Origin: Caballeronia arationis
GTDB lineage: Bacteria; Pseudomonadota; Gammaproteobacteria; Burkholderiales; Burkholderiaceae
Direction: 5' to 3'
DNA length: 44,156 bases
NCBI RefSeq assembly: GCF_001544975.2
Contig: NZ_FCOG02000052.1
Location: 1 to 44,156, forward strand
The notes beneath the pieces were generated by a model, which saw only the letters and a list, made by a program, of their open reading frames with translations, made no database searches and was not told where the DNA came from. Both the position numbers and the translations under genes were made by a program. Position 1 is the stretch's first letter. Each line of letters starts with the position of its first letter. This document shows, in pieces, positions 16,171 to 24,637 of this stretch.

Positions 16171-17232
16171 TCACGCGCGCTGCGCGTAGTTCGTCTCGAC
16201 CCATTTCCGGTACTCGCCGGAAGCCACTTCGTCTGCCCACGCCTGGTTGTCCAGATACCACTGGACCGTTTTCGCGAGACCGGTTTCGAAAGTCTCCGCC
16301 GGCTTCCAGCCGAGTTCGCGTTCGAGCTTGCGGGCATCGATCGCATAACGGCGGTCATGACCCGGGCGATCCTTCACATACGTGATGTGATCGCGATAGG
16401 AACCGTCCGCCTTCGGTTTCAGACGATCGAGCAGATCGCACAGCGTATGCACGACTTCGAGATTCTTCTTCTCGTTCCAGCCGCCCACGTTGTACGTTGC
16501 GCCCGGCGTGCCGCGTGCGAGCACTTCGCGAATCGCGCTGCAGTGATCGCCGACATACAGCCAGTCGCGCACGTTCTGGCCGTCGCCATAGACCGGCAGC
16601 GGCTTGCCCGCGAGCGCGTTCGCGATCATCAGCGGAATCAGCTTCTCGGGGAACTGGTACGGACCGTAGTTGTTCGAGCAGTTCGTCGTGAGGACCGGCA
16701 GGCCGTACGTGTGGTGATAGGCGCGCACCAGGTGGTCGGAGCCGGCCTTCGTCGCCGAATACGGACTGTTGGGCGCGTAGGGGGTCGTCTCGGAGAATTG
16801 CGGGTCGGTGGCGGACAGCGAGCCGAAGACTTCGTCAGTCGAAACGTGCAGGAAGCGGAACGCCTGCCTTTCATCTTCGGGCAGCGCGCTCCAGTAAGAA
16901 CGGGTCGCTTCGAGCAGCGTGAACGTGCCGACGACATTCGTCTGCACGAAATCCGCCGGACCGTGAATCGAACGGTCGACGTGGCTCTCGGCGGCGAAGT
17001 GGAGAATCGCGCGGGGCTTGTGTTCGGCTAGCAGCGCATCCATCGCGGCGCGGTCGCAGATGTCGGCGCGCGCGAAAATGTGATTCGGATTGCCCTGCAG
17101 CGGCTTCAAAGTGCCAAGGTTGCCGGCGTACGTCAGCTTGTCGACGTTCACAACCGCTTCATCCGAGCCCTGCAGCCAGTCAAGCACAAAGTTGGCGCCG
17201 ATAAAGCCGGCACCGCCCGTTACGAGAATCAT
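16171..17232 (-). CDS. rmlB: dTDP-glucose 4,6-dehydratase
   Basis: 353 residues, the normal length. ILVTGGAGFIGANFVLDWL is the NAD-binding motif; LHVSTDEVFGSL and YSATKAGSDHLVRAYHHTYG carry the catalytic Thr/Asp and the YxxxK pair; NNYGPYQFPEKLIPL follows. It converts dTDP-glucose to dTDP-4-keto-6-deoxyglucose. It is the first gene of the long minus-strand polysaccharide run; the 322-base region upstream, facing apaH, must carry the locus promoter. Confidence 0.97.
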   Translation of the reverse strand: MILVTGGAGFIGANFVLDWLQGSDEAVVNVDKLTYAGNLGTLKPLQGNPNHIFARADICDRAAMDALLAEHKPRAILHFAAESHVDRSIHGPADFVQTNVVGTFTLLEATRSYWSALPEDERQAFRFLHVSTDEVFGSLSATDPQFSETTPYAPNSPYSATKAGSDHLVRAYHHTYGLPVLTTNCSNNYGPYQFPEKLIPLMIANALAGKPLPVYGDGQNVRDWLYVGDHCSAIREVLARGTPGATYNVGGWNEKKNLEVVHTLCDLLDRLKPKADGSYRDHITYVKDRPGHDRRYAIDARKLERELGWKPAETFETGLAKTVQWYLDNQAWADEVASGEYRKWVETNYAQRA

Positions 17233-17554
17233 AGAAGCCCTCTTTGCGGCCCTTTTCGCTGATGTTGCCGAAAGAACCGTCGTAGACGTGGAAAAATTTG
17301 CGCAACTCGAGCGCGCGCGGCGTCACACAAGGCAAATCCGACCGAAAACCGGAACTGCACGCGCCGTCTTGATTAGACACTGATTATAAAGCCCCACAGT
17401 GCAAAAACTACACACCTAACAACTTGAAACAGCTGCGTATTGGCAGTTTCAAAGTTGTAACTGGACGGGCGACGGGGTTTTGACACGGGCGGCGACGAAT
17501 CGTCCCGTGCCCCATAATGACCGCCACGCCCGGAACCCGGCACACGCTTACCCA
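17233..17554. promoter_or_regulatory. Divergent intergenic region between rmlB and apaH
   Basis: 322 bases with no gene; AT-richer than its neighbours between about 17370 and 17460. A consensus TATAAT lies on the minus strand at 17388-17383, suitable as a -10 for rmlB with a leader of roughly 145 bases; no good -35 is seen at 16-18 bases, so an activator may be needed. An imperfect inverted repeat (17419-17430 with 17446-17458) lies upstream of it. A JUMPstart/ops element was not found. Confidence 0.45.
17419..17458. repeat. Inverted repeat upstream of the rml operon
   Basis: ACAACTTGAAAC (17419-17430) is the reverse complement of GTTTCAAAGTTGT (17446-17458) apart from one extra A, with a 15-base gap. 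It sits about 30 bases upstream of the candidate rmlB -10 on the minus strand, where an activator or repressor would bind. No known operator was recognised. Confidence 0.45.
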
Positions 17555-18397
17555 ATGACCGACGCTCTCCCGACCGCCCCATCTCCCCTCGCTTTCGGCG
17601 ACCTGCAAGGCTGCCGCGCGCCGTTCAAACGTCTCCTTCGCAGGCTCGCTCCCACCGACGACACCCCGCTCTGGTTCGCCGGCGACCTGATCAACCGCGG
17701 CCCGGAGTCGCTCAATACCCTGCGCGACGTGATCGCGCTCGGCAGCCGCGCGACCGTCGTCCTCGGCAACCACGACCTGAACCTGCTCGCGGTCGCGGCC
17801 GGCCTGCGCAAGCCGAAGAAAGGAGACACGCTCGACGAGATCCTCGCCGCGAAAGACGCGGACGATCTCATCGACTGGGTGCGCCACAAGCCGCTCGCGC
17901 ACTTTGAGCATGGCTTGCTGATGGTTCACGCGGGCGTGTTGCCGCAGTGGGACGTCACGAAGACGCTGGAACTCGCACACGAGTTGGAACAGGCGCTGCG
18001 CGGGCCGAAGTGGAAGGAGACGCTCGCGTCGCTGTACGGCAACGAGCCGCATCGCTGGGACGATTCGCTCACGGGCGCGGACCGGCTGCGCGTGACGTAC
18101 AACGCGCTCTCGCGCATCCGCTTCTGTACCGCCGAAGGCGCGATGGAATTCGCGAACAACGGCGGCCCCGACGCCGCGCCGCCCGGCTACATGCCGTGGT
18201 TCGACGTTCCGGGACGCCGCACGCAGGACGTGACGATCGTGTTCGGCCACTGGGCCGCGCTCGGCCTTATGGTCCGCGACGACGTGCTGTGCCTCGATTC
18301 AGGATGCGTGTGGGGAAACAAGCTGTCGGCGGTGCGGCTCGCCGCCGATCCGGCCGAGCGCGTCGTGACGCAGGTCAGTTGCGCGATGAAAGGCTGA
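17555..18397 (+). CDS. apaH: Symmetrical bis(5'-nucleosyl)-tetraphosphatase
   Basis: 280 residues. The metallophosphatase motifs of ApaH are present: FGDLQGC, FAGDLINRGPESL, VVLGNHDLNLLAVA, LMVHAGVLPQWD and FGHWAALG. It hydrolyses Ap4A to two ADP with a bimetal centre. The ATG at 17555-17557 is chosen because the frame upstream (from 17480) is proline/histidine-rich and the family begins close to the GDxxGC motif. Its stop lies three bases from the convergent plsC stop, leaving no room for a separate terminator. Confidence 0.95.
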   Translation: MTDALPTAPSPLAFGDLQGCRAPFKRLLRRLAPTDDTPLWFAGDLINRGPESLNTLRDVIALGSRATVVLGNHDLNLLAVAAGLRKPKKGDTLDEILAAKDADDLIDWVRHKPLAHFEHGLLMVHAGVLPQWDVTKTLELAHELEQALRGPKWKETLASLYGNEPHRWDDSLTGADRLRVTYNALSRIRFCTAEGAMEFANNGGPDAAPPGYMPWFDVPGRRTQDVTIVFGHWAALGLMVRDDVLCLDSGCVWGNKLSAVRLAADPAERVVTQVSCAMKG

Positions 18398-18400
18398 CGA

Positions 18401-19210
18401 TCAGGCGGTCCGCTGCGACGGCAGCGTGCCATCATCGGTATCGACCGAGGCCGGCGCGACAACCTGCGCCGGCGCCTCGCCGCGCATGCGGTGCAACGCC
18501 ACTTCGATCGCCGCCTGCGCCTCGCTTGCCAGAAGACGCCTGTTCGCGCCCGGCGCGAGCGCGTCGCAGACGTAGAGATGCGCGGTCAGCGGCGCGCCGC
18601 GCAGCAGCAGGTCGACCGAATCGCCGAGGGTCATGTCGTCGATATAGGCGGGCGCCGTCGATTGCCGGCCGCTCGCGTCCTCGTACATCAGGCACACCGG
18701 CTGCACCGGACACGACGCCGACACCGCCGCCTGAAACATGTTCGCGTGAAACGGCAGCAGCTTTTCGCCGCTCGACGTCGTGCCTTCCGGGAACACGCAC
18801 ATCATCTCGCCCGCCATCAGGCGGTTTGCGAGTTCGTGCATGATGCGCTTCGCGTCGCTGCGCTTCTCGCGCTGGATAAACACCGTGCCGAGCTGCTGCG
18901 CGAGCCAGCCGACCACCGGCCAGTTGCGGATCTCCGCCTTCGAGACGAACGGCGTCGGCCGCCACGCGTTGATCACATAGATGTCGATCCACGAGATGTG
19001 ATTGCCGACCACCAGCACGCCGGCGTCGAGCCGCGCTTCGTCGTTATGGACGACGAGTCGCATACCCGCGAGCCGCAGCATCTTCAGCGACCACGCGCGG
19101 TTCATCTCGCGCCGCGCGTGGTCGGAAGCGCGCGGAAAACGCGTCGCGACGATCCACATGCCGTGCAGCAAGTGGACGACGAGACGCAGCTTCGCGCAGG
19201 CGAGCCGCAT
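18401..19210 (-). CDS. plsC: 1-acyl-sn-glycerol-3-phosphate acyltransferase family protein
   Basis: 269 residues. NHISWID contains the HX4D catalytic motif and VFPEGTTSSGEKLLPFH the substrate-binding EGT motif; FIQREKRSDAKR is also typical. A hydrophobic N-terminal stretch (LVVHLLHGMWIVATRF) suggests inner-membrane association. It transfers an acyl chain to lysophosphatidate or a related lyso-lipid. It starts two bases after the pyrC-like gene ends, so it is probably the last gene of the pyr operon. An ornithine-lipid acyltransferase role is possible because several paralogues exist in this group. Confidence 0.9.
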   Translation of the reverse strand: MRLACAKLRLVVHLLHGMWIVATRFPRASDHARREMNRAWSLKMLRLAGMRLVVHNDEARLDAGVLVVGNHISWIDIYVINAWRPTPFVSKAEIRNWPVVGWLAQQLGTVFIQREKRSDAKRIMHELANRLMAGEMMCVFPEGTTSSGEKLLPFHANMFQAAVSASCPVQPVCLMYEDASGRQSTAPAYIDDMTLGDSVDLLLRGAPLTAHLYVCDALAPGANRRLLASEAQAAIEVALHRMRGEAPAQVVAPASVDTDDGTLPSQRTA

Positions 19211-19212
19211 CG

Positions 19213-20490
19213 TCAGCGGGTCTCAAAGGCGATGTGGCCTGCGACGATCGTCGCGCGTACCCGGGCCGGCAGCTCGTAGCCGAGAAACGGCGAGTTGCGT
19301 CCCTGGCTCTTCAGCTTGCGCGGATCGACGAGCCAGTCCGCCGCCGGATCGAAGACGCAAAGATCGGCGACGGCGCCCATTGCGATGCGTCCCGCCGGCA
19401 GCTTCAGCACGTCGGCGGGTGCCGACGAGATGCGTGCGAGCGCCTTCGAGAGCGGCAGTTTCGCCTCGCGCGCCCACTTCACCGTCAGCGAAAGCAGCAG
19501 TTCCAGGCCCGTCGAGCCTGGCGTGGCTTCGGCGAACGGCAGCAGCTTTTCGTCGTCGTCGAGCGGCGTGTGGTCGGAACAGATCGCGTCGATCGTGCCG
19601 TCGGCCAGACCCGCGCGGATCGCTTCGCGATCGCGCTGCGAGCGCAGCGGCGGATCGAGGCGATATTGCGAGTCGAAATAGCCGATGTCGATATCGGTCA
19701 GGTGGACGTGATTGATCGTGACGTCGCACGACACCGCGATCCCTTCGGCCTTCGCGCCGCGCACGAGTTCGACGCCCGCCGCCGACGACAGATGCGACAG
19801 ATGCACGCGCGCGCCCGTGACACGCATCAGTTCGAAAATCGTGTGCAGCGCGATGGTTTCCGCCGACACCGGCACGCCCGACAACCCGAGCCGCGAGGCC
19901 ACTGCCCCGCTCGCCGCGACGCCGCCGCTTGCCATGTACGCGTCCTGCGGGCGCAGCCACACGGTGTAGCCGTAAGTGGTCGCGTATTGCAGCGCGCGCA
20001 GCAGCGTGCGGGTATCGACGATGGGATTGTCGGCCTGCGAGAAGCCAATGCAACCGGCTTCCGTCAACTCGACCATTTCGGTGATCGACTGCCCTTTCAG
20101 GCCGACGGTCAGCGCGCCGAGCGGATACACATGCGCCTGATGCAGCTTCTGCGCGCGGAACTTGAGCATCTCGACGAGACCGGGCTCGTCGAGGACCGGA
20201 TCGGTGTCCGGCGGGCACACGAGGCTCGTCACGCCGCCCGAGATGGCCGCGGCCATCTCGGATTCGAGCGTCGCCTTGTGCTCGAAGCCCGGCTCGCGCA
20301 GCCGCGCAGAAAGGTCGACGAAGCCGGGCGCGATCGAAAGTCCCTTCGCGTCGATTGTCTTCGCCGCGCTGAAGTCGGCGGGCGCCTGGCCAATGCCGAC
20401 GATCCGGCCCGCCGCAATGAATACGTCCGCTTGCCGCTCAGTGCCGGCCACGGGATCGATGAGCGTGCCGCCCTGAATCTGGATCTTCAT
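19213..20490 (-). CDS. pyrX: Dihydroorotase-like protein lacking metal ligands (PyrC', PyrX)
   Basis: 425 residues from the ATG at 20488-20490; a GTG at 20506-20508 overlapping the pyrB stop would add six. It has the amidohydrolase fold of type I dihydroorotase (IDAKGLSIAPGFVDL, TSLVCPPDTDPVLDEPG). The canonical DxHxHxREPG reads DLSARLREPG (residues 59-68), so both metal-binding histidines are Ser and Arg; the usual TKGLKG lysine position reads TVGLKG, and the late DHAPH motif is DHTPL. In Pseudomonas, an inactive homologue next to pyrB is a structural partner of aspartate transcarbamoylase; the same is inferred here. A separate active dihydroorotase must exist elsewhere. Confidence 0.92.
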   Translation of the reverse strand: MKIQIQGGTLIDPVAGTERQADVFIAAGRIVGIGQAPADFSAAKTIDAKGLSIAPGFVDLSARLREPGFEHKATLESEMAAAISGGVTSLVCPPDTDPVLDEPGLVEMLKFRAQKLHQAHVYPLGALTVGLKGQSITEMVELTEAGCIGFSQADNPIVDTRTLLRALQYATTYGYTVWLRPQDAYMASGGVAASGAVASRLGLSGVPVSAETIALHTIFELMRVTGARVHLSHLSSAAGVELVRGAKAEGIAVSCDVTINHVHLTDIDIGYFDSQYRLDPPLRSQRDREAIRAGLADGTIDAICSDHTPLDDDEKLLPFAEATPGSTGLELLLSLTVKWAREAKLPLSKALARISSAPADVLKLPAGRIAMGAVADLCVFDPAADWLVDPRKLKSQGRNSPFLGYELPARVRATIVAGHIAFETR

Positions 20491-20500
20491 ATTGTCTTTG

Positions 20501-21544
20501 TCAGTCACTGTTGCCCGCGACGATGCCCATCACCGCCATGCGCACCGCGATGCCGAACGTCACCTGATTCAGGATCACGGACTGCGGTCCGTCGGCTACT
20601 TGCGAATCGATTTCAACGCCGCGGTTCATCGGTCCCGGATGCATCACGATTGCATCGGGCGCGGCGAGCGCGAGTCGCTCGGGCGTCAGGCCCCAGCTCT
20701 TGAAATACTCCTGCGCCGACGGCAGAAGCGCGCCGCTCATGCGCTCGTTCTGCAGACGCAGCATGATGATCACGTCGACGCCCTTCAGCCCTTCGTCGAG
20801 GTTGTGATAGACGTGCACGCCCATCTGTTCGAGGTTGCCCGGCAAGAGCGTGCGCGGACCGATCGCGCGCACTTCCGGCACGCCGAGCGTGGTGAGCGCG
20901 TGAATGTCCGAGCGCGCGACGCGCGAATGCAGGATGTCGCCGACGATCGCCACGCGCAGCTTCGTGAAGTCGCGCTTGTAATGGCGGATCGTGTACATGT
21001 CGAGCAGCCCTTGCGTCGGGTGCGCATGGCGGCCGTCGCCCGCGTTGATCACGTGCACGTGCGGCGCGCAATGCTCGGCGATCAGATACGGCGCGCCGCT
21101 CGAAGCATGGCGCACGACGAACATGTCGGCGTGCATCGCGGAAAGGTTGTTGATCGTGTCGAGCAGCGACTCGCCCTTGCTCGTCGACGACGCGTTGATG
21201 TTCAGGTTCAGCACGTCCGCCGAGAGCCGCTTGGCAGCGATCTCGAACGTGGTGCGGGTGCGCGTCGAGTTTTCGAAAAAGAGATTGAACACCGACTTGC
21301 CGCGCAACAGCGGCACCTTCTTCACTTCGCGGTCGGTGACGCTCACGAACTGCTCAGCGGTATCGAGGATATGCGTGACGATCGAGCGCGGCAGCCCTTC
21401 GATGGTCAACAAGTGTTTCAGCTCGCCGTTCTTCGTGAGCTGGGGATTGCCTTTGAGAAAGCCGTACCTGAACGTGTCGGAGGCGCGCGCGGATTCGTTG
21501 TCCGGCGTGCTGCTTTCGGCAGAACCCTGAGTGGCGGTGTTCAT
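20501..21544 (-). CDS. pyrB: Aspartate carbamoyltransferase catalytic subunit
   Basis: 347 residues. NLFFENSTRTRTTFEIAAKR is the carbamoyl-phosphate-binding site; INASSTSKGESLLDT, HASSGAPYLIAEH, GDGRHAHPTQGLLDMYTI and VIIMLRLQNERM are conserved. It makes carbamoyl aspartate, the committed step of pyrimidine synthesis. Its N-terminal extension of about 35 residues (polar, Ser/Glu-rich) before the KNGELKHLL strand is longer than in E. coli and typical of class A enzymes that pair with a dihydroorotase-like partner. It starts 49 bases after pyrR and is followed by that partner gene. Confidence 0.96.
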   Translation of the reverse strand: MNTATQGSAESSTPDNESARASDTFRYGFLKGNPQLTKNGELKHLLTIEGLPRSIVTHILDTAEQFVSVTDREVKKVPLLRGKSVFNLFFENSTRTRTTFEIAAKRLSADVLNLNINASSTSKGESLLDTINNLSAMHADMFVVRHASSGAPYLIAEHCAPHVHVINAGDGRHAHPTQGLLDMYTIRHYKRDFTKLRVAIVGDILHSRVARSDIHALTTLGVPEVRAIGPRTLLPGNLEQMGVHVYHNLDEGLKGVDVIIMLRLQNERMSGALLPSAQEYFKSWGLTPERLALAAPDAIVMHPGPMNRGVEIDSQVADGPQSVILNQVTFGIAVRMAVMGIVAGNSD

Positions 21545-21593
21545 TTCAGTCCTGACGGGTTATTTCAAATGAGTCGATGGTGATGCTGTGCGC

Positions 21594-22115
21594 CTATGCC
21601 TGGCTCGCGCGCGCTTCGGTCGTGAAGGCGAAGGTGCCGTCGTCGCGTTTGGCGAGCACGAGGTCCGCGTCGGCCGAAACTTCCACCACGCCGCCGACGA
21701 AGCGCGCCGCGATCGGCAATTCGCGCCCGCCGCGATCGGCGAGCACGGCGAGATCGACGGAAGCCGGACGGCCATAGTCGTAAAGCTCGTTGACGGCTGC
21801 GCGCACGGTGCGCCCGGTCGAGAGCACGTCGTCGATCAGCACGATCCGGCGGTTGTCGACTTCGAACGGCAGCGACGTCGGGCTCGCCTGGCTGTGCAGG
21901 CCCTTCTTGGCGTAATCGTCGCGATGCAGCGACACGTTCACGACGCCGAATTCCTTCGCGCCCAGATCCTTCGCGAGCCGCCCGGCAAGCCACGCGCCGC
22001 CGCTGTAGATGCCGCAGAGCACCGCGCCGTCGGCTTCCTTCAGCGATTCGCCATGAGCCGCGCGAATCTGGTCGAGCAACGCGCGATAGAGCGCTTCGGC
22101 GTCAATGGAACTCAT
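21594..22115 (-). CDS. pyrR: PyrR, pyrimidine regulator / uracil phosphoribosyltransferase
   Basis: 173 residues. The PRPP-binding loop reads IVLIDDVLSTGRTVRAAVNE; upstream CGIYSGGAWLAGRLAKDL and VSLHRDDY are PyrR-specific. In Gram-positives PyrR controls pyr attenuation; in proteobacteria its regulatory role is less clear. No PyrR-binding anti-terminator was recognised near pyrB. Its start overlaps ruvX by 14 bases, indicating coupling. Confidence 0.93.
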   Translation of the reverse strand: MSSIDAEALYRALLDQIRAAHGESLKEADGAVLCGIYSGGAWLAGRLAKDLGAKEFGVVNVSLHRDDYAKKGLHSQASPTSLPFEVDNRRIVLIDDVLSTGRTVRAAVNELYDYGRPASVDLAVLADRGGRELPIAARFVGGVVEVSADADLVLAKRDDGTFAFTTEARASQA

Positions 22116-22548
22116 GATCGTCGGACAGTCCGTCTAGAAATTGTTGGAGGATGACGCGGGCGGCTTCGGCATCGATGTCGTCGAAGCGGCCGCGAGCGTT
22201 GGTGCGCACGCCGCCCGCCTTCAGTTGCGCTTTCGCGTCGACGGAGGAATAGCGCTCGTCGACCCAGCTGACCGGCACGTTGAAACGCCCGTTGACCTGA
22301 TTGCCGAAGCGCTTCGCCTGCTGCGTCATGTCGTGGGGCGTGCCGTCCGGATGCAGCGGCAGGCCGACCACGACGGCATTCGGCTTCCACTCGTCGATCA
22401 GCTTGCCGACCGTTTCGAAGCGATATTCGCGATTGCGGTTTTCGAGCACGACGAGCGCGCGCGCCTGCCGGGTCAACGTATTGCCGACGGCCACGCCGAT
22501 ACGCTTCTCGCCGTAATCGAAGGCGAGGAGAGTCGCGGCCCGGTTCAT
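22102..22548 (-). CDS. ruvX: Putative Holliday junction resolvase / pre-16S rRNA nuclease (YqgF)
   Basis: 148 residues. The RNase H-like fold begins with LLAFDYGEKRIGVAVGN, followed by VVVGLPLHPDGTPHDMTQQA and VSWVDERYSSVDA, then DDIDAEAARVILQQFLD with the closing Asp. YqgF matures 16S rRNA 5' ends in E. coli; the resolvase name is historical. It starts 10 bases after yqgE stops and overlaps pyrR. Confidence 0.94.
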   Translation of the reverse strand: MNRAATLLAFDYGEKRIGVAVGNTLTRQARALVVLENRNREYRFETVGKLIDEWKPNAVVVGLPLHPDGTPHDMTQQAKRFGNQVNGRFNVPVSWVDERYSSVDAKAQLKAGGVRTNARGRFDDIDAEAARVILQQFLDGLSDDHEFH

Positions 22549-22558
22549 GCGTGGGCCA

Positions 22559-23137
22559 TCAGGCGTGGCCTGCTTCGCCGGAGAGCATCGAACGCGACAC
22601 GCCGAGCAGCGAGAGCGCCGCTTCGAGGCGATCTTCCGCGGGCACGTCGAAGATGATGCGCGAATCGGCTTCGACGGTGAGCCAGCCGTTCTTCGAGATT
22701 TCTTCTTCGAGCTGCCCCGCGCCCCAGCCGGCGTGGCCGAGCGTGAGGAGGAACCGCTCGGGCCCCTTGCCGCTCGCGACCGCTTCGAGCACGTCCTTTG
22801 AGGTGGTCATTGCAAGGCCGCCGGGCACGCTCATCGACGAGGTGTACGGCTCGCCCTCGCCCGCTTCGTGCAGGACAAAGCCGCGTTCGGTCTGCACCGG
22901 CCCGCCGAAGTAGACGGGCAGATGGACGAGCGGCTCGATTTCGAGCTTGAGGTCGATGCGATTGAAGAGCGACTGCAGGTCGATGTCGGTCGGCCGGTTG
23001 ATCACAAGGCCGAGCGCACCGCGTTCGCTGTGATCGCAAAGGTAGACGACCGTTCCCGAGAACGTCGGATCGGCCATGCTGGGCATGGCGATCAGGAACT
23101 GATTCGTCAAATTGATGCGATCGGAAGTCTTGGACAT
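22559..23137 (-). CDS. yqgE: YqgE/AlgH family protein (UPF0301)
   Basis: 192 residues. Diagnostic strings are NQFLIAMPSMADPTFSGTV, YLCDHSERGALGLVINRP, VYFGGPVQTERGFVLH and LTLGHAGWGAGQLEEEI. Function is not firmly known; the Pseudomonas homologue AlgH affects alginate expression. It is the first gene of the minus-strand run yqgE-ruvX-pyrR-pyrB-pyrX-plsC. The ATG at 23135-23137 is only 30 bases from the phrB start on the other strand, so the two promoters must overlap the opposite coding regions or share that gap. The long frame that extends upstream over phrB is a shadow. Confidence 0.95.
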   Translation of the reverse strand: MSKTSDRINLTNQFLIAMPSMADPTFSGTVVYLCDHSERGALGLVINRPTDIDLQSLFNRIDLKLEIEPLVHLPVYFGGPVQTERGFVLHEAGEGEPYTSSMSVPGGLAMTTSKDVLEAVASGKGPERFLLTLGHAGWGAGQLEEEISKNGWLTVEADSRIIFDVPAEDRLEAALSLLGVSRSMLSGEAGHA

Positions 23138-23167
23138 AATTCGGAATTTTACCAAAGGCGCTGCGAG

Positions 23168-24637
23168 ATGGCCGACTTTGATCTGGGGCTGGTGTGGTTT
23201 CGGCGTGACCTGCGCGTGGCAGACCATGCTGCACTCTATCACGCACTCACGCGGTGCCGCCGGGTGCTGTGCGCCTTCGTTTTCGACCGCGAAATCCTCG
23301 CGCCGTTGCCGAAAAACGATCGTCGCGTGCCGTTCATCCACGCGAGCGCCGTCGAGTTGGACCAGGCCCTGCGCGACGCGGGCGGCTCCCTGATCGTGCG
23401 CCACGGCGCGCCGCTTGAAGAGATCCCGTCGCTCGCCCGCGAATGCGGTGCGCAGGCGGTGTTCGCCAACCGCGACTACGAGCCGTCGGCGAAGGCGCGG
23501 GACGTTGCGGTCGCCGAGAGGCTGGCGGGCGCGGGCGCCGCGTTCTTCACCTTCAAGGACCAGACGATCTTCGATCACGATGACGTGCTGACGGGCGCCG
23601 GCAAGCCGTACACAGTGTTCACGCCGTACAAACGCAACTGGCTCGCGACACTCACGCCGGATACGCTCAAGCCGTATGCGTCGGAGGACGCGCTTTCCGC
23701 GCTGGCGAAACCGCCTTCGCGTGTGAAGCACGTAATCCCTTCGCTCGATGCGCTCGGCTTCAGCGCCAGACATGCGCCGGCATTGCCGGCGGGCACGAGC
23801 GGCGCGCTGAGTCTCTTCGACGACTTCCGCGACCGCATGTCCGACTATCAGCGCACGCGCGATTTCCCCGCGGTGAAGGGGCCGAGCTATCTCGGCGTGC
23901 ATTTGCGGCACGGCACGATCTCGATCCGCGCGCTCGCCCGCAGCGCGCACGACGCGCAGCGCCACGGCAATCGCGGCGCCGAAACGTGGCTCTCGGAACT
24001 CGTCTGGCGGGACTTCTATTTTTCCGTGCTGCACCATTTCCCGCAGGTGGGCGTGCCCGGCGACCATCGCGCATTCAAGCCCGAGTACGACCGCATCAAG
24101 TGGGAAACCGGCGACGCCGCCGACGCCCACTTCGCCGCGTGGTGCGAAGGCCGGACGGGCTATCCGCTCGTCGATGCCGCGATGCGGCAGATCAACCAGT
24201 CGGGCTACATGCACAACCGTCTGCGGATGGTGGTGGCGAGCTTTCTGACGAAGGATCTCGGAATCGACTGGCGGCGCGGCGAAGCGTACTTCGAGACGCT
24301 GCTCAACGACTTCGAACTGTCGTCGAACAATGGCGGCTGGCAGTGGGCGGCGTCGAGTGGCTGCGACGCGCAGCCGTACTTCCGCATCTTCAATCCGGTT
24401 ACGCAGTCGGAGAAGTTCGACCCGAAAGGCAAGTTCATCCGCCATTACGTGCCGGAGGTGGCGGCGCTTTCGGACAAGGACATTCACGCGCCGTGGCGCG
24501 CCAGCCCCGACGCGCTCGCGGCCGCCAAAATCGCGCTCGGCGCGGATTACCCGCTGCCCATCGTCGATCACGAAACGGCCCGCAAGACGACGCTCGCCCG
24601 CTATGACGTCGTCAAAGGCGCACGCAACGAACGCTAG
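23168..24637 (+). CDS. phrB: Deoxyribodipyrimidine photolyase
   Basis: 489 residues. The N-terminal antenna domain has GLVWFRRDLRVADHAALYHA; the FAD-binding C-terminal half has TWLSELVWRDFYFSVLHHFP, GRTGYPLVDAAMRQINQSGY with MHNRLRMVVASFLTKDL, and NNGGWQWAASSGCDAQPYFR. These are class I CPD photolyase motifs. It uses light to split cyclobutane pyrimidine dimers. The ATG at 23168 is chosen because FDLGLVWFRRDLR follows at once. Its TAG stop overlaps the TAG stop of the convergent downstream gene on a shared CTAG. Confidence 0.95.
   Translation: MADFDLGLVWFRRDLRVADHAALYHALTRCRRVLCAFVFDREILAPLPKNDRRVPFIHASAVELDQALRDAGGSLIVRHGAPLEEIPSLARECGAQAVFANRDYEPSAKARDVAVAERLAGAGAAFFTFKDQTIFDHDDVLTGAGKPYTVFTPYKRNWLATLTPDTLKPYASEDALSALAKPPSRVKHVIPSLDALGFSARHAPALPAGTSGALSLFDDFRDRMSDYQRTRDFPAVKGPSYLGVHLRHGTISIRALARSAHDAQRHGNRGAETWLSELVWRDFYFSVLHHFPQVGVPGDHRAFKPEYDRIKWETGDAADAHFAAWCEGRTGYPLVDAAMRQINQSGYMHNRLRMVVASFLTKDLGIDWRRGEAYFETLLNDFELSSNNGGWQWAASSGCDAQPYFRIFNPVTQSEKFDPKGKFIRHYVPEVAALSDKDIHAPWRASPDALAAAKIALGADYPLPIVDHETARKTTLARYDVVKGARNER

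Noticed and set aside
19234..20703. 489-codon plus-strand frame opposite pyrX/pyrB
   Set aside because: Antisense shadow spanning two real genes.
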